Source of the DNA: Arthrobacter pityocampae
GTDB lineage: Bacteria; Actinomycetota; Actinomycetes; Actinomycetales; Micrococcaceae
DNA length: 64,000 nucleotides
Reading direction: 5' to 3'
Assembly (NCBI RefSeq): GCF_002927275.1
Contig: NZ_PRKW01000003.1
Span: forward strand, 496,001 to 560,000
Shown: piece after piece, positions 1-10,077 of the stretch
How the letters are laid out: each line of letters opens with the position of its first letter
How positions within the stretch are numbered: position 1 is the stretch's first letter
The notes under the pieces: generated by a model
The model's database searches: none
Seen by the model: the letters and a program-made list of their open reading frames with translations, nothing else
What the model was told of the DNA's origin: nothing
Program-made: the position numbers and the translations under genes

Positions 1-2
1 AG

Positions 3-689
3 CAGGTGCTGGAGCTCGCCGCTTCGCTCCAGGAGGCGCAGGCGAGCGTCGACCGGGCACAGCTGCACGCGTTGGGCCAGCAGCGGCAGCGCCTCCTTGC
101 CGCCGTCGCACGGCAGGCGCTGGACGCCGCCGCGGAGGTGGGTCACGACGTCGGCCCCGCGGCGCTGCCCGGCGTCGAACAGACCCTGCGGGCGGCCCTC
201 GCCGACCCGGCTGCGGCGGCTGCGGTCCTGACCGGGCGGCTGGTGCGCCCCCTCGAGGCGAGCGGCTGGGATCCGGTGGATCTCGACGGCGCCGTGGCGG
301 GGCCGTTCACGCCTCCGGGAGCTTCCTCCGGTTCAACCTCCGGTTCAGCTTCCTCCGGTTCGGTGGCGGGAGCCGAAGGGTCCGGTCCTGGCGGACAGCA
401 GCGCGAAGAGGCCGAGGCCAGGCTGGCTGCATTGCGCCAGGCGCTGGTGGATGCGCAGGACCGGCTTGCGGCGACGACCAGGGCGTCGGAGCGCCTCGCC
501 CTGCGGCGCGACGGGCTGACCGCCTCCATCGAGGACCTCGAGGACCGCCTCGGTGCGCTGCGGCGGGAGCTGGCCGACGTCGACGAGCAGGGCAGCACCC
601 TGGCCCGCGAGAAGGAGACCGCTGTGCGCTCGGTGACCGAGGCCGGGGAGGCGGAAGCCGATGCGGCCCGGGCACTGCGGGACGGGTGA
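3..689 (+). CDS. C-terminal part of a coiled-coil hypothetical protein (5' end outside window)
   Basis: The frame is already open at the window edge (codon CAG at base 3), so the GTG at base 6 is probably internal and the gene is cut by the window. The first ~90 residues are Ala/Arg/Gln-rich and helical. A Pro/Gly/Ser linker with SGSTSGSASSGS follows. About 95 residues of heptad-rich coiled coil then run to the TGA at 687-689. There is no signal peptide or membrane segment. Similar actinobacterial coiled-coil hypothetical proteins exist, but I cannot assign a function. Confidence 0.7.
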   Translation, partial: QVLELAASLQEAQASVDRAQLHALGQQRQRLLAAVARQALDAAAEVGHDVGPAALPGVEQTLRAALADPAAAAAVLTGRLVRPLEASGWDPVDLDGAVAGPFTPPGASSGSTSGSASSGSVAGAEGSGPGGQQREEAEARLAALRQALVDAQDRLAATTRASERLALRRDGLTASIEDLEDRLGALRRELADVDEQGSTLAREKETAVRSVTEAGEAEADAARALRDG

Positions 690-707
690 CGCCGGCCCCG
701 GGATCAG

Positions 708-803
708 GTCGGAGTTCGCCTAGGTCAGAGTTCGCCCACGTCAGAGTTCGCCCACATCACAGTTCGCCCACATCACAGCTCGCCCACGTCACAGCTCGCC
801 CAC
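708..803. repeat. Six tandem copies of a 16-bp unit
   Basis: Consecutive 16-base units start at 708, 724, 740, 756, 772 and 788. The consensus is close to GTCASAGYTCGCCCAC, and the first copy is the most diverged. Read on the minus strand each unit contains GTGGGCGAGCTGTGA-like sequence, so each copy encodes a potential VGEL-stop in one frame. The last unit supplies the last residues and stop of the GAF gene. Because 16 is not a multiple of 3, copies fall in successive frames. Confidence 0.9.
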
Positions 804-1628
804 GTCGATACCCGGCGCGCCGCCGTCGTCGTGCGGGTGTCTCCTGACCTCCCGCTGGGCGCGGTCGGCGAAGCCGTGGAGTGCGCGACGGTCGCCGGCG
901 GAGAAGCGGTGGGGGTACTGATCGAGGATGCAGAAGGTGCCGATGTTCCATCCTCCGGGGCCGCGCAGCGGGTACGCCGCGTAGAACCTCAGCGAGGGCT
1001 TGCCCGTCACCAGCGGGTGGTGGCGGAACTGCTCGTCGCCCAGCGTGTCGGGAAGCACGAGCGGGGCGGACGCGTGGACGACCTCGCTGCAGAAGGTCTC
1101 CTGCCGGGGCAGGAGTTGGCGCAGCGGTCCGACGGAGGCCTTGAGGAACCGGTGATCCGCGCCGATCAGGGCGACGCTGGCTGAACTCACCTCGAAGGCG
1201 TCGCGGGCCTCGCTCACGAGGGCGTCGAGCGCCGGGGCCGGACCGGATGCCAGCAGGCCGCTCGCGGTGAGCGAGCGCAGGCGCTCGGTCTCGGCTTCCT
1301 CGTCGGTGAGCAGCCAGGCCGCGGCTGCGCTGATGGTCGGGCTGTCGGTGGTCCGGACACCGCCCATCGAGTCGAGGATGTACGGGACGCAACTGGGGAG
1401 GTTGCGGTCCCAGAACATCTCGTTGAGGGCGTGCGCGAGGATGTCCCGGTCCAGGTCGCCCAGGTCCGCGTCGTCGTCCGGCCGGCCCGGCTCGGCCTGC
1501 AGGAAGCGCTCCACGTGCGCCTCGGTCCGCCGTCCGCCCAGTGCGCAGTAGTCGAGCCAGACCTCCTCGAGGGAGAGGCCGCCCGTCGACAGCGCGGTGA
1601 GCATCAGCTCCAGTTGGATCTGATGCAC
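789..1628 (-). CDS. GAF-domain protein
   Basis: This is a 279-residue soluble protein. An N-terminal helical part (residues ~1-110, acidic) precedes a GAF-like sensory fold at ~120-265. Typical GAF features are a strand around DHRFLKASVG, the FCSEVV segment, and late WNIGTFCILD with RALHGFADRA. It starts at GTG with GAGGAGAG 6 bases upstream. No output domain is present, so it may sense a small molecule or redox state and act through a partner. It lies 62 bp downstream of the GH18 gene on the same strand, separated by a hairpin. The C-terminal VGEL comes from the 16-bp tandem repeat, so the stop position may vary between strains. Confidence 0.75.
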   Translation of the reverse strand: MHQIQLELMLTALSTGGLSLEEVWLDYCALGGRRTEAHVERFLQAEPGRPDDDADLGDLDRDILAHALNEMFWDRNLPSCVPYILDSMGGVRTTDSPTISAAAAWLLTDEEAETERLRSLTASGLLASGPAPALDALVSEARDAFEVSSASVALIGADHRFLKASVGPLRQLLPRQETFCSEVVHASAPLVLPDTLGDEQFRHHPLVTGKPSLRFYAAYPLRGPGGWNIGTFCILDQYPHRFSAGDRRALHGFADRAQREVRRHPHDDGGAPGIDVGEL

Positions 1629-1653
1629 GGCGTCTCTCCTCGAGGTACTGGGT

Positions 1654-1681
1654 CATGCTGTCCCCCAAGAAGATCAGCATG
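1654..1681. terminator. Hairpin between the GH18 and GAF genes
   Basis: CATGCTG (1654-1660) and CAGCATG (1675-1681) form perfect 7-bp arms around a 14-base loop. The hairpin sits just past the end of the seven-gene glycan operon. No clear U-tract follows on the minus strand, so it may be a weak terminator or an mRNA-end stabiliser. Confidence 0.4.
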
Positions 1682-1690
1682 CTTATTGTT

Positions 1691-2887
1691 CTACGGTAGC
1701 GGAGGATCGGGTCGAGGAGAAGTGCCGACGTCCTCCTGGCGTGACCCGGCAGCAACCGACCGCGGGTCGTCGATGCCGCAGCGTGCGGCGAGATCCGCGA
1801 TGGTGTCCACCGTGGCCACCCGTCGGGTGCCGCCCAGACCGGGCACGGGAAGGGGGATGATGGGCGGCACGGTCGTGGGTAGCGTTGCCGTGGCGGCCCC
1901 CGTCATCACGAGGGGTGCGACCTCGTTGGCGAACGGCCAGCCCATTCCCTCGTCGGTGGCCAGGTCCCAGTTGTACGCACCCCGGAGCGAGGGGTGAGTG
2001 GCCTGCAGCGTCCTCCAGGCGCCCGAGACGGCGGCGAGGGTCGAGTAGTCCGCCGCCCGGCCCAGGCCGAAGCCGACCCCTACCCGGCCGGCGTCGCCCA
2101 TGCGCGCCACCCACTCCCCGACGGACGCGACGATGTAGTTCTCGGCGGCCAGTCCGGGTCCGTCGTAGTACTGCGGGTTGACCATGTCCAGGGCGCCGGC
2201 GTCGATCATCGCCCTGCAGTGCGCCACGTCCGCCGGACGCCAGGGGGCAGGCGGGCTGGTGATCGCGAAGCTCTGGCCGTAGAAGGACTTGAGTTGCCGG
2301 GAGATCCAGATCATCTGGTCGGTGGCGGGCTGCTGCTCGCCCTCATAGGTGTTCCAGTCGAGTCCGTCGAATCCACCGAGGTCGCCGTAGATGCGCCTGA
2401 TGCTGTCCAGGAAGGCCTGGGCCCGCGGACGGGTGGAGAGGTCGACGTTGGCCCCGGCCCCGCCGACCGTGAGGATCACCGTGCGCGTCCTCCGCAATTC
2501 AGCCAGATCCGCCGTGAAGTGGGTGGCCGCTCCGCGTCCGTTGCCCGGACCGGTCCACTGCACCGCGCCGGTGGTGCCGGGCGCGCCGCCGACCGGGGAG
2601 GCGGAGAACAGGAAGACGGTGTTGTAGTGCGAAGGAATGTCCCTCAGCCGGATCGGTGCACCCCAGGACGTCCAGTACCCCGCGACCACGCGGTTCGGAA
2701 GTGGCGCCATGATTCTGCTCCTCGATCTCGGGACCGGTTTGTCGTACGGATAGCCCTCGGGTACCGGCCGCTCCGAGGGGTCGGCGGGGCGCAGCACCCC
2801 ACCGCCGGCCCCGACTGCCGGTCTCAGGACGGGAGGAAGTCCGGCCAGGGAGGCCGCTCCCAGGAAGAACGAGCGGCGGGTGATCAT
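1691..2887 (-). CDS. Secreted GH18-like glycosidase with altered catalytic motif
   Basis: This is a 398-residue protein. The N terminus MITRRSFFLG is a twin-arginine signal (RR at 4-5, hydrophobic stretch to ~28). The core from ~66 resembles GH18 chitinase-like barrels: VVAGYWTSWG on strand 1, RTVILTVGGAG with the SxGG-like strand 3, FDGLDWNTYEGE on strand 4, and DMVNPQYYDGP on strand 6. Canonical GH18 has DGxDxDxE. Here the fourth-strand motif reads D-G-L-D-W-N-T-Y-E, so the third Asp is Asn and the catalytic Glu is Tyr with Glu one place later. It may therefore bind glycan rather than cleave it, or belong to a divergent subfamily. It is the last gene of the glycan operon, 34 bp after the Excalibur gene. 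A short unrelated tail follows residue ~350. Confidence 0.75.
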   Translation of the reverse strand: MITRRSFFLGAASLAGLPPVLRPAVGAGGGVLRPADPSERPVPEGYPYDKPVPRSRSRIMAPLPNRVVAGYWTSWGAPIRLRDIPSHYNTVFLFSASPVGGAPGTTGAVQWTGPGNGRGAATHFTADLAELRRTRTVILTVGGAGANVDLSTRPRAQAFLDSIRRIYGDLGGFDGLDWNTYEGEQQPATDQMIWISRQLKSFYGQSFAITSPPAPWRPADVAHCRAMIDAGALDMVNPQYYDGPGLAAENYIVASVGEWVARMGDAGRVGVGFGLGRAADYSTLAAVSGAWRTLQATHPSLRGAYNWDLATDEGMGWPFANEVAPLVMTGAATATLPTTVPPIIPLPVPGLGGTRRVATVDTIADLAARCGIDDPRSVAAGSRQEDVGTSPRPDPPLP

Positions 2888-2921
2888 GTCCTGCCTCCCG
2901 CCGCTCGTCCATGTGTCCTGC

Positions 2922-3454
2922 CTACCTGGCGTCGTCGCCCTTGCCGCACGCCACCCCGTCCTTGTTGGAGTCCAGCCCGAGATAGTCCTCGTCCTGGACC
3001 GCGAGTCCGTCGGGGATCAGCGCCCGGACGTCCTCACAGAGGTAGAACGCGGCCATCTCGGGTCCGTCCATCCCCGTGTGGCCGGCATGCTCGGCCGCGA
3101 GCCGCGGCGGGACGGGAGGCAGGCAGGCCCCGTCCGTGCCGTAACCCGGCACGCAACCGCCTGCCAGTGCCGCATCGGACACGTCATCGCCGTCCAGGCC
3201 CTTGTCCGCGTCGCTGGTCATCCTGATGCCCTGGGCCTGCTCGGGCGCGGGCTCGTTGACCCCCTCGGCCTCGGGTGCGACGTCCGCGATCGGAACGTCG
3301 GCCTCGGGGACCTGCGCGTCCGGACGGGCGTCGGGGGCCTTCACGGGAGGCGATACCAGGGGTTGCTCCGCGCCGGGTGCGCCCACGGCGGAATCGACGG
3401 CGCACCCGGTGAGCAGGAGCAGTCCTGCTGCAGCGGCTGCCACGAGTTGTGCTC

Positions 3455-3458
<4 letters not shown>
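2922..3458 (-). CDS. Excalibur-domain lipoprotein
   Basis: This is a 178-residue predicted lipoprotein, with signal and lipobox LLLLTGC (Cys19). An acidic Pro/Ala-rich linker (~25-80) is followed by a C-terminal calcium-binding-like Excalibur motif (FYLCEDVRAL, then DSNKDGVACGKGD). The Excalibur family motif is DxDxDGxxCE, and here the final Glu is Gly. Two further Cys (GGCVPG and GACLPP) could form a disulfide. The start codon overlaps the stop of the copper radical oxidase by four bases (ATGA), so translation is probably coupled. It is likely anchored at the outer face of the membrane and may bind the glycan or metal. The function is unknown. Confidence 0.8.
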
Positions 3459-6175
<2,717 letters not shown>

Positions 6176-6202
6176 CGGATCCCTTTCTTGTCCCGTGACG
6201 GA

Positions 6203-7669
6203 TCAGTCGCGGGTGTAGATGAGCCAGTTGTCACCCGGAGCGGATGACGCGGGGAACGGCTCGAAGGCCAGGGCATACGCAGCGCTCTCCTCGAGCGCGT
6301 CCAGGAAGACCGCCTGCGCAGCGTCCTGGTCCGGGTCGCCCACGCTGGAGCTGCGCAGGATCACCGTCTGGTACCGCTCGTCCCCGACGGCGGCCCGGAT
6401 GCGGTCCTCCCCCTCGAAGTAGAGCTCGAACGTCGTCTCCCAGGCGATGCCGGGCAGATCACGCGTGTGGTAGTCGAGCGCGTCGGTGGCCGAGCTGATG
6501 TACAGGCCGCCCTGGGGATCGGATTCGATGGCCATCACCACGCTGCGGACGTTGGTCCAGCGATACATGGTGTCGGCGCGGACCAGGGGGAACAGCGCCA
6601 TGATCAGCACCGCCATCACCACCGGGGTGACCATCAGCGGGTAGCGGGAGATTCGCGCCAGACCCCACCCGATCGGCAGAGCGAGAAGCATGACCGAGTA
6701 GGCCAGGTGCTTCTCGAACGAGACGGCCTCGCCGAGGATCATCTGACCGACGGGCAGCGCCGTCGAGGCGAGGACCAGACCCGACCCGAGAAGCAACAGC
6801 CGCCGGTCGCCGGCACGGAACATCAGCAGCAGCGACACCGCTGCGAGCAGCAGCAGGAAGATCAGATGATCACCGACGAGGGCGAGCAGGGCCCCCGTGG
6901 TGGTCGGGGACAGTGCCTGGCGGGCGGTCGTGGTGAAGGCGACGTCCCGGGCGAGCGATTCCCCCCAGAGTGTCCAGGCGGTGGCCAGCAGGCCCAGCGT
7001 CACTCCGGCCGCGACGAGGGCGCGGCGAGCCCCCAGGAAACCCAGGACGAAAGTCGCCGCGAGCACGACCGGCACGAAGATGCCGGCGGTGTACTTGGTC
7101 AGGGCGGCCAGCGTCAGCACACCGCCCAGCACGACGGCGGACGGGTAACCCCTGCGCGTCAGTCCCACCCATAGGCCGAGAGCGAGCAGGAAGATCACGA
7201 GGGCGTCGAACGTCCCCAGCCAACCGGTGAAGATCACCGGGCCGGAGAGCATGAACGTGGCCGCAGCGAGCAGACCGGCGCGCCTGCCCCACAGCTGCCG
7301 TGCCGTGCCGTAGAGGGCCATCGCCGTGCCGAGTACACAGACCAGACTGAAGAGCCGGACGAGGTAGAGACCCCCGACGGAGTCCAGCAGGGCAGCGAGC
7401 ACGGGATAGAGCGCGGGCATGCCGGAGAAGAACGCACCGGCATCGCCGAGCGGACGACCGTTGACCCAGTGGTCGAGGTAGGCGTTGCCGGCGTTGATGT
7501 ACAGCGCCTCGTCGATGAATGCCGTGTTGCGCAGGCGGACCGCGAGCGCGACACCGTAGGCAAGGACCAGTGCCAGGAGCAGCCACTGCTTCCTCTCCCG
7601 GCTCATGGGCGGGCGAACCGGTGGCGTGATCTGCGATGCCTCCGAAGGCATCAGTGCGGTGGCGGTCAT
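6203..7669 (-). CDS. GT-C family membrane glycosyltransferase (PMT/ArnT-like)
   Basis: This is a 488-residue protein with about 11 hydrophobic segments. The first is LLLALVLAYGVALAVRL (~29-45). The first extracytoplasmic loop RNTAFIDEALYINAG carries an acidic DE pair, the typical position of the catalytic Asp in GT39/GT83 enzymes that use polyprenyl-phosphate sugars. A soluble C-terminal part (~385-488) follows the last helix. The ATG overlaps the CE4 stop (ATGA), which decides the start over upstream in-frame codons. It lies 27 bp before the copper radical oxidase gene. Donor and acceptor are unknown; it may decorate the operon's glycan, a lipid or a protein. Confidence 0.75.
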   Translation of the reverse strand: MTATALMPSEASQITPPVRPPMSRERKQWLLLALVLAYGVALAVRLRNTAFIDEALYINAGNAYLDHWVNGRPLGDAGAFFSGMPALYPVLAALLDSVGGLYLVRLFSLVCVLGTAMALYGTARQLWGRRAGLLAAATFMLSGPVIFTGWLGTFDALVIFLLALGLWVGLTRRGYPSAVVLGGVLTLAALTKYTAGIFVPVVLAATFVLGFLGARRALVAAGVTLGLLATAWTLWGESLARDVAFTTTARQALSPTTTGALLALVGDHLIFLLLLAAVSLLLMFRAGDRRLLLLGSGLVLASTALPVGQMILGEAVSFEKHLAYSVMLLALPIGWGLARISRYPLMVTPVVMAVLIMALFPLVRADTMYRWTNVRSVVMAIESDPQGGLYISSATDALDYHTRDLPGIAWETTFELYFEGEDRIRAAVGDERYQTVILRSSSVGDPDQDAAQAVFLDALEESAAYALAFEPFPASSAPGDNWLIYTRD

Positions 7670-8454
7670 GGCTCCTGCTTCTCTGCTCGTGCCCGGTGGG
7701 TCTGGTCGAACCGGTCGGTGGGTAGCTCGGTGTCTGCGGCGACGACCCGGCCGAAACACAGGCCCTGGGCGTAGTAGTGCTCGACGATCAGCGGCAGCGC
7801 CTCGATGGTGAGCGGCTTGCCGTCGTGCATGAGGAGGATCCCGCCGTCCGTCATCCCCTTGGACTTCTCCACCACCTGCTCGACGGTCGTGGCCTCGAAG
7901 TCCTTGGAGTCGACGGTCCACAGGACCTCGAGCATTCCGCGGCTCTCGACTGCAGCCCGGATCTCGGCGCTGGTGTTGCCGAACGGTGGGCGGAACAGCG
8001 GCGCGGCGTCATGGCTCAGGTCGCGGTGCGTGACCGTTGCCGCGTCGATGTCGGCCAGGGCGTCCTTCAGTCCCACGGCCAGCAGGTCGGGGTGGGTCAT
8101 CGTGTGGTTGCCGAGTTGATGACCGGCAGCCAGCGTGCGCTCGACCAGACGGGAGTGGACCCGTTCCTGGGTCCCGGTGTTGAAGAACGCCGCAGGGATC
8201 TCGTAGTGGTCGAGCACGGCCAGGAGGTCGGGGGTGAGGTTGGTGGGTCCGTCGTCGAACGTCAGGGCCACGTAGCCTGCACAGGCAGCCGGCGGCTTCA
8301 GCTCCGGCAGGTAACTCATGTCCACGCGCTCGATCGATGCCTCGTCGCGAGGGATCGGGGTGGGCGGCAGCGGCTCTTGAGCAGCACACCCCACGAGGGA
8401 GAGCATGAGCACCGCGACGGCGGCCCCGACGTACGGGGCCACCCTGCGGCTCAA
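7666..8454 (-). CDS. Polysaccharide deacetylase lipoprotein (CE4)
   Basis: This is a 262-residue predicted lipoprotein (lipobox LSLVGC, Cys23). The NodB-type catalytic domain is complete: TFDDGP (65-70, base Asp67 and metal Asp68), metal ligands HTMTH (His117, His121), RPPFG (155-159) and LLMHD (His210). CE4 enzymes remove N-acetyl groups from GlcNAc polymers such as chitin oligomers, PNAG or peptidoglycan. It starts at TTG, supported by AAGGAGGAG directly upstream and a 4-base overlap (TTGA) with the stop of the small upstream peptide. In the operon it would act outside the membrane on the polymer made by the GT2 synthase, as PgaB/IcaB do for PNAG (inference). Confidence 0.88.
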   Translation of the reverse strand: MSRRVAPYVGAAVAVLMLSLVGCAAQEPLPPTPIPRDEASIERVDMSYLPELKPPAACAGYVALTFDDGPTNLTPDLLAVLDHYEIPAAFFNTGTQERVHSRLVERTLAAGHQLGNHTMTHPDLLAVGLKDALADIDAATVTHRDLSHDAAPLFRPPFGNTSAEIRAAVESRGMLEVLWTVDSKDFEATTVEQVVEKSKGMTDGGILLMHDGKPLTIEALPLIVEHYYAQGLCFGRVVAADTELPTDRFDQTHRARAEKQEP

Positions 8455-8606
8455 AACTCCTCCTTCGGCCGCAGCCGCGTCAACACGACCCCGGCCATGA
8501 TGAACGCCACGCTGGAAACGATGATCCAGAATGCGTCCAGTCCCGTAGCCGCCAGCGTGGCGGCTGACGCGCCGGCTGCTGCAGCACTTCCATTTGCTCC
8601 GTACAT
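8451..8606 (-). CDS. 51-residue single-pass membrane peptide
   Basis: This gene is too short for routine gene calling. It starts at ATG 8606 and has a very strong ribosome site (GAGAGGAGGAGAG, 3 bases upstream). It encodes a small Ala/Gly-rich N terminus (MYGANGSAAAAG), one membrane helix (about residues 25-43, FWIIVSSVAFIMAGVVL) and a basic/acidic tail TRLRPKEEF. Its stop overlaps the CE4 start (TTGA), and its start lies 15 bases after the GT2 stop, so it is embedded in the operon. By position it could be a partner of the synthase, like the small IcaD/PgaD subunits of PNAG synthases. No sequence homology to these is claimed. Confidence 0.75.
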   Translation of the reverse strand: MYGANGSAAAAGASAATLAATGLDAFWIIVSSVAFIMAGVVLTRLRPKEEF

Positions 8607-8621
8607 TGGTCTCTCCTCCTC

Positions 8622-9764
8622 TCAGGTGATCCAGACGCGCGCTTCGCGGCGCACGGCTCCGAACAGGGAACGCCAGTACACGATGAACATGGCGTTGTCA
8701 TAGAGCCAGAGCGGGACGAAGAGGACGGCCGTCCGTATGGAGGCCTGATCCTTCGTGCGGTACGCCGTGACGATGTTCTCTGCCATGAAGATCGGCAGCA
8801 GGAACCAGTACAGGGGATTGGGCGTGATGCCCCAGAGCAGCCAGCTCAGCACCAGCGCGAGCAGCGCGGCCGGGAAGAGCAGGGACGAGAAGAACGTGAA
8901 CGCCACCCCGCCCCAGGTGCGGCGCGTGATCCCGTTCCAGCCATAGAGCCAGAGCGACTCCATGGCGCCCCGGTACCAACGCAGGCGCTGGATCTCCAGG
9001 GCCTCGATGGTCGGCATGACGTCGGTGACGACCGGGCACCGCTTCGTGCTGGAGCAATCGAAGCCCAGATGCCGGATCGCGAGGGTCAGCTCGTAGTCCT
9101 CGGTGAGGGAATCCTCCAGGTAGACCGTGCCGGGAGTGCCCGGAAGGGTGGTGCCCCGCGCCTCGGCGATGGCGCGGAAGACCTGCACCGGGAACAGCGA
9201 CGCCGCGCCGGACAGGACATGCACTTTTCCGCCCTGCCGCCCCATGAGGCGGGAACCCCGGGCATATTCGATGGCCTGCGCGCGCTCGACGAAGTTGGTC
9301 GGCGTCCGTGCGACGATGCAGCCCGATACTCCGCCGAGATCGGCCTTGACGCCGTACACCCACAGGGCGTTCTTGACGAAGTCGGCGCCGAGTTCGCCGT
9401 CGGCGTCCTGGGCGAGGATGTAATCCCCGTCATCGAGGAGCGGCATGACCAGGGCGAGTCCCTGGTTGAGGGCACCGGCCTTCTTGGCCCTGTTGCCGAC
9501 GGTTTCCACCACCTGGGCGCCGGCCGCCCGTGCCAGGCGCACGGTGTCATCGGTGCAGTTGTCGGCCATGACGATGACCAGCGCGGGCTGAATGGTCTGG
9601 GCGAACTGGCTGCGGACCGTCTTGACGATCCCTTCCTCCTCGTTGTGCGCCGGAATGAGCGACACGATGCGGGGACCGGGCCGGTCCAGGCCGGACAGAT
9701 CGAGGCCGGCGGCGTAAGGCGCCGCGGCCGGGCGATCGATCGGCGAACTGATGATGGAATTCAA
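8622..9764 (-). CDS. Processive GT2 glycan synthase (PNAG/chitin/hyaluronan-synthase-like)
   Basis: This is a 380-residue GT-A enzyme. It carries all processive GT2 marks: nucleotide-binding IPAHNEEEG (37-45), ADNCTDD (67-73), QDADGEL (Asp120/Asp122), catalytic-base TED (221-223) and the acceptor-site motif QRLRW (259-263). There is no N-terminal membrane helix. Three or four C-terminal hydrophobic segments (~286-365) would hold it in the membrane and may form the channel. The motifs fit a UDP-GlcNAc or UDP-hexose polymerising enzyme of the IcaA/PgaC/NodC type. It is the first gene of the operon, and the linked deacetylase favours an N-acetylated polymer. Substrate and linkage are inferred only from context. 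Confidence 0.85.
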   Translation of the reverse strand: MNSIISSPIDRPAAAPYAAGLDLSGLDRPGPRIVSLIPAHNEEEGIVKTVRSQFAQTIQPALVIVMADNCTDDTVRLARAAGAQVVETVGNRAKKAGALNQGLALVMPLLDDGDYILAQDADGELGADFVKNALWVYGVKADLGGVSGCIVARTPTNFVERAQAIEYARGSRLMGRQGGKVHVLSGAASLFPVQVFRAIAEARGTTLPGTPGTVYLEDSLTEDYELTLAIRHLGFDCSSTKRCPVVTDVMPTIEALEIQRLRWYRGAMESLWLYGWNGITRRTWGGVAFTFFSSLLFPAALLALVLSWLLWGITPNPLYWFLLPIFMAENIVTAYRTKDQASIRTAVLFVPLWLYDNAMFIVYWRSLFGAVRREARVWIT

Positions 9765-9874
9765 TGAGACCTCCTCGAGACCGATAAATCTCGAACCCCT
9801 TCACAGCGGAGCGAGACTCGAAATCACGGCATTTCGACGACCGCCACTCGGAGCCGCAGGTATGGTCCTTGCGC

Positions 9875-9900
9875 CCTCTACGTGTAGTGGCACGTAGGGG
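9875..9900. promoter_or_regulatory. Inverted repeat upstream of the glycan operon
   Basis: CCTCTACGTG (9875-9884) and CACGTAGGGG (9891-9900) form 10-bp arms (9 of 10 matching, inner 7 perfect) around a 6-base spacer. It lies ~110 bp upstream of the GT2 start. This is the geometry of a dimeric repressor or activator site. The regulator is unknown, and no regulator gene is adjacent. Confidence 0.55.
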
Positions 9901-9997
9901 CGCTGACAACCAGGCCGGCGGCCGGAAAAGGGGATGATCGGTAGCTGAATATGCCTTGTCCCTACAGCATGGAGTGGTCCGTAATTTTGAGCCCGAG

Positions 9998-10071
9998 TAG
10001 GTAGTACCTAACTTTCAGGGAGTAATTACTTATTCGACTCTGATGATTCACTCAGTTACACGGTCGAATAA
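9998..10071. promoter_or_regulatory. AT-rich intergenic region with three palindromes
   Basis: The 313-bp gap 9765-10077 between divergent genes holds no ORF I can support. Besides the 9875-9900 repeat it contains TAGGTA-G-TACCTA (9998-10010) and AGTAATTACT (10021-10030). It also holds a 9-bp inverted repeat, TTATTCGAC (10030-10038) with GTCGAATAA (10063-10071). The composition is much more AT-rich than the surroundings, as expected for promoters. The last repeat directly precedes the GTG of the DUF222/HNH gene and could form a leader hairpin. Confidence 0.5.
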
Positions 10072-10077
10072 ACGCGT

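Noticed and set aside
708-803. 16-bp repeat considered as a CRISPR fragment
   Set aside because: Units are contiguous without unique spacers, and no cas genes are present.
757-1755. Alternative minus-strand frame overlapping the GAF gene
   Set aside because: Arg/Pro-rich shadow without motifs; the GAF frame has a ribosome site and domain sequence.
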